Of a DNA stretch of 64,000 nucleotides, positions 20,020 to 27,090 are shown one piece after another. Made by a program: the position numbers and the translations under genes. Below the pieces are notes generated by a model. That model was given only the letters and a program-made list of their open reading frames with translations, ran no database searches and had not been told where the DNA came from. This DNA comes from Paenarthrobacter sp. DKR-5 (GTDB taxonomy: Bacteria > Actinomycetota > Actinomycetes > Actinomycetales > Micrococcaceae). Numbering within the stretch: position 1 is the stretch's first letter; every line of letters begins with the position of its first letter. The stretch covers positions 186,001 to 250,000 of the forward strand of contig NZ_JAHBOI010000005.1 of the NCBI RefSeq assembly GCF_018531425.1. The letters run 5' to 3'.

Positions 20020-21309
20020 ATGCCAGCAATTGTCATTGTCGGAGCCCAGTGGGGCGACGAGGGTAAGGGCAAGGCCACCGACCTGCTCGGTGGCCGCGTT
20101 GACTACGTCGTCAAGCCCAACGGCGGCAACAACGCCGGCCACACCGTCGTCGTCGGCGGCGAGAAGTACGAGCTGAAGCTCCTTCCCGCCGGCATTCTCA
20201 GCCCCAACGTGGTCCCGATCATCGGCAACGGTGTGGTGGTCAACCTCGAGGCCCTGTTCGAGGAGATCGACGGCCTGAACGCGCGCGGCGCGGACACGTC
20301 CAGGCTGCTGGTTTCCGCGAACGCGCACCTTGTAGCTCCGTACCACCAGGTGCTGGACAAGGTGACCGAACGGTTCCTCGGCAAGCGCGCCATCGGCACC
20401 ACCGGCCGCGGCATCGGCCCGGCCTACATGGACAAGGTGGCCCGGCTGGGCATCCGCGTGCAGGACATCTTCGACGAGTCGATTCTGCGGCAGAAGGTCG
20501 AGGGCTCGCTGCGGCAGAAGAACGAACTGCTGGTCAAGGTGTACAACCGCCGCGCGGTCGACGTCGAGGAAATCGTCGAGTACTTCCTGGGCTTCGCCGA
20601 GCGGCTCGCGCCGATGGTGGTCGACTCCACCTATGTGCTGAACAAGGCCCTGGACGAGGGCAAGGTCGTGCTGATGGAAGGTGGCCAGGCGACCTTCCTG
20701 GACGTGGACCACGGCACCTACCCCTTCGTGACCTCCTCCAACCCGACGGCGGGCGGATCCTCCGTCGGCTCCGGCATCGGACCGACCCGCATTTCCCGCG
20801 TGGTGGGCATCATCAAGGCCTACACCACGCGCGTTGGCGCAGGGCCGTTCCCGACCGAACTGTTCGACGAGATGGGGGAGTACCTGCAGAAGACGGGCGG
20901 CGAATTCGGCGTCAATACGGGCCGGCCCCGCCGCTGCGGCTGGTACGACGCGCTGCTGGCACGGCATGCCTCCCGCGTGAACGGCTTCACCGACTACTTC
21001 CTCACGAAGCTGGATGTGCTCACCGGCATCGAGCGGATCCCGGTCTGCGTGGCCTACGACGTCGACGGCGTCCGGCACGATGAGATGCCGATGACGCAGA
21101 CCGAGTTCCACCACGCCAAGCCGATCTTCGAGTACTTCGACGGCTGGACCGAGGACATTTCGAGCGCCAAGACGATCGAGGACCTTCCGGCGAACGCGCA
21201 GACCTATGTCCGGGCGCTTGAGCGGCTCTCCGGCACCCGTTTCTCCGCGATCGGCGTCGGCCCGGACCGGGACCAGACCATCGTGGTCAACGACCTGATC
21301 CTCGACTAG
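20020..21309 (+). CDS. purA: Adenylosuccinate synthetase
   Basis: The start at ATG 20020 follows GGGGGAGGA and gives 429 residues; an open extension to 19924 lacks family similarity. The P-loop-type [11 protein letters not shown] opens the protein, followed by [21 protein letters not shown] (IMP site) and [13 protein letters not shown]. It joins IMP and aspartate using GTP, the first committed step to AMP. The leader contains a terminator-like hairpin, so expression may be attenuated. Confidence 0.95.
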   Translation: MPAIVIVGAQWGDEGKGKATDLLGGRVDYVVKPNGGNNAGHTVVVGGEKYELKLLPAGILSPNVVPIIGNGVVVNLEALFEEIDGLNARGADTSRLLVSANAHLVAPYHQVLDKVTERFLGKRAIGTTGRGIGPAYMDKVARLGIRVQDIFDESILRQKVEGSLRQKNELLVKVYNRRAVDVEEIVEYFLGFAERLAPMVVDSTYVLNKALDEGKVVLMEGGQATFLDVDHGTYPFVTSSNPTAGGSSVGSGIGPTRISRVVGIIKAYTTRVGAGPFPTELFDEMGEYLQKTGGEFGVNTGRPRRCGWYDALLARHASRVNGFTDYFLTKLDVLTGIERIPVCVAYDVDGVRHDEMPMTQTEFHHAKPIFEYFDGWTEDISSAKTIEDLPANAQTYVRALERLSGTRFSAIGVGPDRDQTIVVNDLILD

Positions 21310-21360
21310 GTCCGGCACTGCCGGCCCGCAGCAGGTGCTGCCGGCCCGCTCGCGACTTTG

Positions 21361-21402
21361 CAGATCATGCCGCCTCCTGGACCCGGGAGGCGTCATGATC
21401 TG
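21361..21402 (+). terminator. Terminator hairpin between purA and the convergent MscS-like gene
   Basis: A 17-bp stem with one mismatch pairs 21361-21377 with 21386-21402 around an 8-nt loop. A second GC-rich inverted repeat lies at about 21424-21458. Together they probably separate the convergent genes. Confidence 0.7.
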
Positions 21403-21504
21403 TACATCCGCGCAGGACGCGGAGGAGGGCCCGGAGCGCGTGCGCCCCGGACCCTCCGAATCAATGCCGCACATCAGTCCAATGCGGGGTATGGATGCTG
21501 CGTT

Positions 21505-22266
21505 TTAGTACCGGTGTGCGCCGGCCTCATCCGCATCCGACTCCGGCATCAGCTGCTGGGCGGCGCCGCGGATCTGGTCGGCGGCCGGCGGAGCGGCCTG
21601 CGCGTGGGCCTTGATCAGCGGAGCTTCTTCCTCCGCCTTGTTCAGGTACCGCTCCCACCGCTGGGACATCGGCTTGATCAGGCCGCCACCCACGCCGACC
21701 ACGACGACGCCGACAAGGGCAGTCAGGACAGCGATCAGGATCGGTGTGGTGACCGTGGTGGCGATGTCCACCTGGTTCAGCGCGGCGATGATGCCAAGGC
21801 CGAGGATGAAGATGCTGGCGATGTTGGCCAGCGTCCGGCCGTAGGACAGGCCGCCGAGCGAGCCTTGGATCAGGGTCTTGACCGCGGCGGCGATGGCGGC
21901 GCTGATCACCACGATGATGATGGCGACGACGATCTTGGGCAGGAAGGCGATGATTGCCGCCAGCAGCGTGCTGACAGGGTTCGGGCCGAAGACGCCGAAG
22001 GCGAACTGCAGCACGAACAGGACCAGCGCGTAGTAAATGATCTTGGAGACGATGTCGCTCGCATCGAGTGCGGAGTTGGCCAGAGCCTTCTTGATGCCGC
22101 CGCGTTCAACAGCGCGGTCGAAGCCGACCCGGTGCAGCAACTCGGAGAGGGCTTTGGCGATCGCCTTTGCGACGATCAGGCCGACAATCAGGATGACAAG
22201 GAACAACAGGAACTGAGGGATAAAGGCGACCACAACCGCCAAACCGCTCTTGAGGGTGTCGAGCAT
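21505..22266 (-). CDS. MscS-like membrane protein with TM-helix repeats
   Basis: This 253-residue protein has about five hydrophobic helices. Two related segments (QFLLFLVILIVGLIVAKAIA at the start, FLPKIVVAIIIVVISAAIAA in the middle) each continue into a short amphipathic stretch. This is the conserved TM-helix repeat found in small mechanosensitive-channel relatives. The large cytoplasmic MscS beta domain is missing and a charged tail ends the protein, so a gated channel is not assured. The upstream gap carries twin AAGCATGCTT palindromes. Confidence 0.75.
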   Translation of the reverse strand: MLDTLKSGLAVVVAFIPQFLLFLVILIVGLIVAKAIAKALSELLHRVGFDRAVERGGIKKALANSALDASDIVSKIIYYALVLFVLQFAFGVFGPNPVSTLLAAIIAFLPKIVVAIIIVVISAAIAAAVKTLIQGSLGGLSYGRTLANIASIFILGLGIIAALNQVDIATTVTTPILIAVLTALVGVVVVGVGGGLIKPMSQRWERYLNKAEEEAPLIKAHAQAAPPAADQIRGAAQQLMPESDADEAGAHRY

Positions 22267-22324
22267 TGAAACCTCCGGTTGCGTTCTCGGATAAAGGTCC
22301 TCGAAGGGACCATGTCAAATCTGC

Positions 22325-22336
22325 TAAGCATGCTTA
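22325..22336. promoter_or_regulatory. Palindrome TAAGCATGCTTA (copy 1 of 2)
   Basis: A perfect 12-bp palindrome in an unusually AT-rich gap between divergent genes. Its core recurs 47 bp downstream. A transcription-factor site is inferred; the factor is unknown. Confidence 0.5.
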
Positions 22337-22372
22337 CCGAAATTTAGTAAACATGGTTGAGTAACAAATCGC

Positions 22373-22382
22373 AAGCATGCTT
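22373..22382. promoter_or_regulatory. Palindrome AAGCATGCTT (copy 2 of 2)
   Basis: A perfect 10-bp repeat of the core at 22326-22335, centre-to-centre 47 bp, so the two copies lie on a similar DNA face at about 4.5 turns. Confidence 0.5.
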
Positions 22383-22457
22383 ATGGATTGTTGCAATATG
22401 GTGCCGGCCGGCGCCCGGGCGGTAGCGTGAAGCAGAACCCGAAACGAAGGAGCAGCC

Positions 22458-23264
22458 ATGAAGGTCAGTGTCGGCCAGTTCGGACCGGGCGGAGACGTTG
22501 CGGAAAACCTCGCCACCATGCGGCGCCTGGCCTCGGACGCCAGGGCCGAGGGTGCGGAGCTGGTCGTCTTCCCGGAGGAATCGATGTTCACGGTCGGCAA
22601 GGTCGAAGGAAGCCTCGCCGCCGCCGTCGAGCGGGACTGGTCCACCTTCGTGCAGCAGCTGTCCTTCATCGCCGCGGAACTTCAAATCGCCGTCGTTGCC
22701 GGCGGTTATGAGACAAGCGGCGAGGAGCGCCCCTACAACACGCTCGTCATCGTCGATGCGAGCGGCCGGATCGTGGAGACCTACCGCAAGCTGCATCTCT
22801 ATGACGCGTTCAGCTACCAGGAGTCCAAGCGGATCAAGCCCGGGGACCACAACGTGAAGGTGGTGGCGCTGGGTGGTCTGCACGTCGGCGTCATGACCTG
22901 CTACGACCTGCGCTTCCCCGAAGTCGCGCGGGCCCTCGCGGAGCAGGGAGCGGACCTCATCTGCGTGCCCGCCGCCTGGTTCAAAGGGGACCACAAGATC
23001 GACCACTGGGAGACTCTGCTCAAGGCCCGCGCCATCGAGAACACCTGCTGGGTGGCCGCCGCCGGAACCTCCAGCGCGCACACCGTGGGCCACTCGGCCA
23101 TCATCAACCCGATGGGCGTCCCGCAGGACTTCCTATCCGACGAGCCGGAGGGCATCGTGACGGTCGACGTCACAACCCGCCGCATTGCCGAGGTACGCGA
23201 ATTCCTGCCGGTGCTCAAGAATCGCCGCCTGGTCAGCAGCCGCCAGATCCTGCCCGCGCACTGA
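22458..23264 (+). CDS. Carbon-nitrogen hydrolase (nitrilase superfamily)
   Basis: This 268-residue protein has the family triad: Glu40 (VVFPEES), Lys111 (YRKLHLYD) and Cys148 (MTCYDLRFPE). Family members hydrolyse omega-amides, deaminated glutathione or carbamoyl compounds in the cytoplasm. The short length without extra domains points to an amidase of the Nit/omega-amidase type rather than NAD synthetase or Lnt. The 3' end carries a near-perfect 20-bp duplication that repeats the stop region (23247-23286). The ribosome-binding site is AAGGAG. Confidence 0.88.
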   Translation: MKVSVGQFGPGGDVAENLATMRRLASDARAEGAELVVFPEESMFTVGKVEGSLAAAVERDWSTFVQQLSFIAAELQIAVVAGGYETSGEERPYNTLVIVDASGRIVETYRKLHLYDAFSYQESKRIKPGDHNVKVVALGGLHVGVMTCYDLRFPEVARALAEQGADLICVPAAWFKGDHKIDHWETLLKARAIENTCWVAAAGTSSAHTVGHSAIINPMGVPQDFLSDEPEGIVTVDVTTRRIAEVREFLPVLKNRRLVSSRQILPAH

Positions 23265-23321
23265 GCATCCTGCCCGCGGACTGAGCATCACGTCCCTCCC
23301 GAAAAAGTTTTTCGGTCCCGC

Positions 23322-23349
23322 GTAACCTTTCCGGACCCGCCGGCGATTA
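23322..23349 (+). promoter_or_regulatory. Possible ECF-sigma promoter of the secreted Ala/Pro-rich protein gene
   Basis: GTAACC (23322-23327) is followed after 16 bp by CGATTA (23344-23349), the spacing and -35 AAC character of ECF promoters. A 9-bp hairpin (23370-23378 with 23387-23395) lies in the leader. Confidence 0.4.
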
Positions 23350-23430
23350 CTTGGTTGTAAGCGTCGGGTTGGAACCTGTCCCCCATCAGGTTCCAGCCCG
23401 GCCTACGGACAACCAAAGGATGTTTTTTTA

Positions 23431-23925
23431 ATGAAGAGTGTTAGCAAGACCACCAAGACTGTCATCGGTGTCGCCATTCTGGCGGCCGGAGGGTTCTCCG
23501 GCATCGGCCTGGCCAACGCGGCCCAGGAATCCAGCACCCAGAGCGCCTCGGTGACCCCCGCTACGCCCGCTGTTCCGGCGGTCCCGGCCACCCCGTCCGC
23601 TTCGATTCCGGCGACGCCGGCCGTTCCGGCTGTGCCCTCGGTTCCGACCGCGCCGGCGGCCAAGGCTTCTGCCAAGGCTTCCGCGGATGCAACCGCCAAG
23701 GCTTCCTCGGATGACGAGAAGGCGACCGCCGACACCGAGTCCAGCGCCGACGCCAAGGCGGGCGTCGACGGCAGCAAGGTGTCCGCTGAAGCCAACGTGA
23801 ACGGCGCCGCCCACGCTGCCGTGACCCCGGCGATCCCCGCCGTTCCGGCCAAGACCGGCGCCCCGGCTCTCCCGGCCGTTCCCGCTGTTCCGAACGCCCC
23901 GAAGCTTCCGCAGCTGGGCAAGTAA
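23431..23925 (+). CDS. Secreted Ala/Pro/Val-rich low-complexity protein
   Basis: This 164-residue protein starts MKSVSKTTKTVIGVAILAAG, a signal peptide with likely cleavage near ANAAQ. The mature part has blocks of PATPAVPAVP at both ends around a Lys/Ala/Asp/Ser-rich centre (AKASADATAKASSDDEKATAD), so it is probably disordered and exported. No domain is recognised. Its promoter looks ECF-type, and the sigma gene that follows may control it. Function unknown; a cell-wall spacer or envelope-stress product is possible. Confidence 0.7.
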   Translation: MKSVSKTTKTVIGVAILAAGGFSGIGLANAAQESSTQSASVTPATPAVPAVPATPSASIPATPAVPAVPSVPTAPAAKASAKASADATAKASSDDEKATADTESSADAKAGVDGSKVSAEANVNGAAHAAVTPAIPAVPAKTGAPALPAVPAVPNAPKLPQLGK

Positions 23926-23957
23926 GCTCCGCGCGACCTTCTGAGCGTCAGGCTGTT

Positions 23958-23993
23958 GGTGTGCGGCGGTTAGACTTGTACCCGCCGCACACC
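23958..23993 (+). other. 12-bp perfect hairpin between secreted-protein gene and sigma gene
   Basis: GGTGTGCGGCGG (23958-23969) pairs perfectly with 23982-23993 around a 12-nt loop containing TAGACT. It may terminate the upstream RNA or fold in the sigma leader; no T-run follows. Confidence 0.5.
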
Positions 23994-24016
23994 GGCAGCA
24001 ACGGAAGGACAGCTAC

Positions 24017-24568
24017 TTGGCAGTACAGCTGACCGACGGTGAATTGTCAGCAGCTCTGGCCGGGGATCCCTCCGGCTTCAGCGCCGTCTACGCGACCACC
24101 GCTCCCGCCGTTCTCGGATACTTCCGGGCGCGGGGAGCGGACGACGCCGAGGCCCTCACCCAGGACGTGTTCGTCGACATTCTTCCGAAGCTCGGATCAG
24201 TGACCGGCGGGGAAAAGGGCCTGCGGACCTTCATATTTTCGGTGGCACACGCCCGGCTGGTGGACCACCACAGGCGGCGTGAAAGAACGCCGCAGCTAAG
24301 CGAATACGATCCGCTGGGAGACAGCAGAGTCTCCAGCTCCGCCGAGGACCAGGCCCTCGAATCGCTCGGCGCGGGAGTCACCGACATGCTCCACCAGCTC
24401 AACGACGAGCAGCGGGAAGTGATCGTGCTGCGGATCGTCGCGGACCTGGCGATCGAACAGGTCGCCGAGATCATGGGCAAATCCACAGGGGCCATCAAAC
24501 AACTTCAACGCCGCGGGCTTCTCGCCTTGCGCGAACTCGTGACGGCAAAGGACTACTCGTCATCATGA
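24017..24568 (+). CDS. ECF-like RNA polymerase sigma factor
   Basis: The TTG start at 24017 follows GGAAGGAC and gives 183 residues. Region 2 runs from FSAVYATTAPAVLGYFRARG through TQDVFVDILPKL to FSVAHARLVDHHRRRE. Region 4 is LNDEQREVIVLRIVADLAIEQ with helix-turn-helix AEIMGKSTGAIKQLQRRGL. There is no region 1 or 3, as in ECF factors. It overlaps the next gene by ATGA; that membrane protein may be its anti-sigma partner. Confidence 0.85.
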   Translation: MAVQLTDGELSAALAGDPSGFSAVYATTAPAVLGYFRARGADDAEALTQDVFVDILPKLGSVTGGEKGLRTFIFSVAHARLVDHHRRRERTPQLSEYDPLGDSRVSSSAEDQALESLGAGVTDMLHQLNDEQREVIVLRIVADLAIEQVAEIMGKSTGAIKQLQRRGLLALRELVTAKDYSSS

Positions 24569-25233
24569 CACCCGACCAGAACCGCGAGACGGACGAGCGC
24601 ATCCTCGAGATGCTGCACGAGTCCGACCTTGAGGATGATGCCGCCCTGGCGGCCTCCCTTCGCGACCTGCGTGCCCTGGGCCAGCAGGAGGCGCCCGAGC
24701 CGTCCGCAGAGCTCGCCGCGCTCCTCACCCCCGGTGTCAGCAGCCTCGAGCGCAAGCGCTGGAGCCGCCGCCACCGCACCGCCGTCGTCAGCGTCGCCGT
24801 GGTCGGTGCGATGGGCCTGGGCGCCGGAGCTGTGGCCGCGGCCAATCCGGACTTCCGCGATTCCGTCAGCAAGACCGTCTCGGTCCTGTTGCGCCCTTCC
24901 GCCGAGCAATCCCAGCCGCCAGCCGTGAAGGCTCCCGCCAGCCACGAGCCCTCGGCCATCCCCGCGGTACCGGGCACGGGCAGCCAACTTCCTGTGCCCG
25001 CTCCAACAGCCACCGCAGAGAGCCGCGGGTCCGCAGCCGCGCCGGGCGCCGCCGTCGAACGCCCCAAGCAGTTGCCCGCTCCGGCGTCGCCCACCGCGAC
25101 GCCGACCGAGCCGGGCAAGAGCAGCTCCGTGCCAGGCCGGATCCCTGGTGGCGACCAGCTGCCTGCCATTCCGCTTCCGCCCCGGCCGAGCCTGCCCGTC
25201 GTTCTCCCGCAGCCGGTTCCCGGCGGCAAATAG
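24565..25233 (+). CDS. Single-pass membrane protein, candidate anti-sigma factor
   Basis: This 222-residue protein has an acidic cytoplasmic-type N-terminus (about 70 residues, SDLEDDAALAASLRDLRALG). A basic RKRWSRRHR patch and one hydrophobic helix (AVVSVAVVGAMGLGAGAVAA) follow, then a Pro/Ala-rich outside tail. Topology and ATGA coupling to the sigma gene fit an anti-sigma factor. No HxxxCxxC zinc motif is present, so it is not a classical ZAS protein and the role is inferred. Confidence 0.65.
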   Translation: MTPDQNRETDERILEMLHESDLEDDAALAASLRDLRALGQQEAPEPSAELAALLTPGVSSLERKRWSRRHRTAVVSVAVVGAMGLGAGAVAAANPDFRDSVSKTVSVLLRPSAEQSQPPAVKAPASHEPSAIPAVPGTGSQLPVPAPTATAESRGSAAAPGAAVERPKQLPAPASPTATPTEPGKSSSVPGRIPGGDQLPAIPLPPRPSLPVVLPQPVPGGK

Positions 25234-25277
25234 ACTGAGGACGGTACGCACCACCGTTTCGCCCGCAAGGAGGATCC

Positions 25278-25688
25278 ATGCTGAACGATCCAGCCGTCAT
25301 CGAGAGTCTGCTACGCAAGCCCGGACGGTGGGCTGTGGTGGGGCTGTCCAACAACCCGCTGCGGCCGGCGGTGGGCGTGGCACGCTACCTCAAGGATTCG
25401 CTCGGCAAGCAGATTGTGCCTGTCAGCCTCAAGGGCGATGACGTGCACGGCGAGAAGGGCTATACCCGGCTGGCGGACGTTCCCGGGCACATCGACGTGG
25501 TCGACTGTTTTGTGAATTCCTCCCGCGTGGGCGACGTCGTGGACCAGGCAATCGACATCGGAGCCGGGGCTGTCTGGCTCCAGCTGGGCGTTATCGATCA
25601 TGCCGCCGTCGAACGCGCCGAGGCCGCCGGGCTGGACGTGGTGATGGACCGCTGTCCGGCGATCGAGGCTCCGCGCCTCGGCCTCTGA
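25278..25688 (+). CDS. CoA-binding domain protein (YccU-like)
   Basis: This 136-residue protein is a single Rossmann-like CoA-binding domain. It has WAVVGLSNNPLRPAVGVARY at the start, VPVSLKGDDVHGEKGY in the middle, VDVVDCFVNSSRV, and GAVWLQLGVI, ending with MDRCPAIE. These match the small cytoplasmic family related to the succinyl-CoA synthetase alpha-subunit N-domain. The role is not established; ligand binding is known for the family. The ribosome-binding site is AAGGAGG. Confidence 0.85.
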   Translation: MLNDPAVIESLLRKPGRWAVVGLSNNPLRPAVGVARYLKDSLGKQIVPVSLKGDDVHGEKGYTRLADVPGHIDVVDCFVNSSRVGDVVDQAIDIGAGAVWLQLGVIDHAAVERAEAAGLDVVMDRCPAIEAPRLGL

Positions 25689-25731
25689 GGCTGCTTCACA
25701 CTGCCTCGTCCGGCCGTCCGGCCGCTGCGGA

Positions 25732-26598
25732 TCAGAACTTGCCGTACCGTCCGCGGGCCATCGAGTACACGCCGTAGCACATGAGCCCGGCCGCGACCGC
25801 GGCGAGCAGGAAGACGCCGTACGGCTGGGAACCAAGGGTCTTCAGGCCGCCGTCCAGACCCGAGGATTTTGACGGGTCAGCAGTGGCTGTGGCGACGATG
25901 ATCAGGATGCCGACGACGGCGAGGACCACACCCTTGGCCGCGTAACCGATTGTCCCGAGCCATTCGACGGCCGTGCGCGCCCGTCCGGGGTCCTGCAGAT
26001 CCTCCATGAACTTGCGCGTGACGCCGCGGTATACGTAGAAGCCGCCGGCCGCGATGATGGCGAGTCCGACCGCGATCAGCAGCACAGCACCGGCGGGAGC
26101 GCCCATCAGCTTGGCCGTGAAGTCGCTGGCCGACTGGCTGGAGTTCTTGCTGCCCCCGGCGCCGAACACGGCGAAGGTGAATGCCAGGAAGCCGAAGACC
26201 ACGGCCTTGCCTGCCGCCGCACCGGCTTTGCCGAGCTTCTTCTTTGGCTCGGGTTCGGAGCGCCACTCGAAGAACGCCTCGCTGAGCATCCAGAGCGCCA
26301 GGGCGGCACACGCCGCGAAGCCCGCCCACAGCAGGAGGGGGCCGCCCGGCTTTGAGGCAAGCGACCCGATTGCGCCCGACTGGTCAGCCCGGCCCCCCTG
26401 CCCCCTGTCGATCTGCAGGGCGATGAATCCGATCAGGATGTGCACCAGGCCGATGAAGACAAAGCCGGTGCGGGCGAGAACCCGCAGGGCGGGGCTTCGG
26501 CTCGCCGACGCCGCCTCGGAGGCCGCTCTGTTTGCCTTGCCTGCCGCCTGGCCCATCTTCCGTTCTCCCATCGGTACCGAGCCGCCGGGACGCCGCAT
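25732..26598 (-). CDS. DUF1206 family membrane protein
   Basis: This 288-residue protein has six hydrophobic segments arranged as three similar pairs: ARTGFVFIGLVHILIGFIAL, then KAVVFGFLAFTFAVFGAG, then GTIGYAAKGVVLAVVGILII. The repeated R/KGxxY/G entry is typical of the DUF1206 tandem repeat. The function is unknown. The start is uncertain: ATGs at 26598, 26571 and 26556 are in frame, the last with GGAGAACGGAAG before it. It is divergent from the MmcQ-family gene with overlapping promoters. Confidence 0.75.
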   Translation of the reverse strand: MRRPGGSVPMGERKMGQAAGKANRAASEAASASRSPALRVLARTGFVFIGLVHILIGFIALQIDRGQGGRADQSGAIGSLASKPGGPLLLWAGFAACAALALWMLSEAFFEWRSEPEPKKKLGKAGAAAGKAVVFGFLAFTFAVFGAGGSKNSSQSASDFTAKLMGAPAGAVLLIAVGLAIIAAGGFYVYRGVTRKFMEDLQDPGRARTAVEWLGTIGYAAKGVVLAVVGILIIVATATADPSKSSGLDGGLKTLGSQPYGVFLLAAVAAGLMCYGVYSMARGRYGKF

Positions 26599-26625
26599 CG
26601 GGGTTGCTCCAGTGTAGACCGCGGC

Positions 26626-26631
26626 TATGCT
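26626..26631 (+). promoter_or_regulatory. Leaderless-type -10 box of the MmcQ/YjbR gene
   Basis: TATGCT lies 6 nt before the GTG at 26638. Confidence 0.55.
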
Positions 26632-26637
26632 GGCGTG

Positions 26638-27015
26638 GTGACCCCGGATTACCTGAGGGCGCTGTGCCTGTCACACCCCGGCGCCTACGAGGATTTCCCG
26701 TTCGGCCCGGAGACCTCGGTGTTCAAAGTCAGGGCCAGGCCCGGACCGGGGAAGGTCTTCGCCCTGACCGCGCTGGCAGCGCGCCCGCTGAGTGTCAGCC
26801 TCAAGTGCGAGCCCGCGCTGGCCGAACAGCTGCGCGCCGCGCACCCGACCATCACCGGCGCCTGGCACCTGAACAAGAAACACTGGAACGGGGTGGCGCT
26901 GGACGGAACCCTGGCGGACGACATGGTCCGTGACATGATCGAGGATTCCTACGACCTCGTGGTCGCGTCCCTTCCGCTTCGGGACCGCCAGCGGCTGGGC
27001 TGGAACCAAAAATGA
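26638..27015 (+). CDS. MmcQ/YjbR family protein
   Basis: The start at GTG 26638 is chosen from TATGCT six nt upstream and gives 125 residues. Family features are visible: CLSHPGAYEDFPFGPE at the N-terminus, VFALTALAARPLSVSLKC, and HLNKKHWNGVALDGTL (the conserved KxHWN segment), then SYDLVVASLP. This cyanobacteria-to-enterobacteria family has a CyaY-like fold and is often called DNA-binding without proof. The stop codon lies inside a 24-bp inverted repeat. Confidence 0.85.
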   Translation: MTPDYLRALCLSHPGAYEDFPFGPETSVFKVRARPGPGKVFALTALAARPLSVSLKCEPALAEQLRAAHPTITGAWHLNKKHWNGVALDGTLADDMVRDMIEDSYDLVVASLPLRDRQRLGWNQK

Positions 27016-27073
27016 CGCGGTTTCCCGCCTGCGACGCGGGTTAAGGCGTGTCGCAGGCGGGAAACCGCGTCAT
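27012..27073. terminator. Perfect 24-bp inverted repeat, bidirectional terminator between mmcQ-type gene and purL
   Basis: Bases 27012-27035 pair without mismatch with 27050-27073 around a 14-nt loop. The MmcQ stop codon (27013-27015) is part of the left arm. Convergent genes end on each side. Short A/T bases flank only the left side. Confidence 0.75.
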
Positions 27074-27090
27074 GGGCGGGAGCCGTCCGG

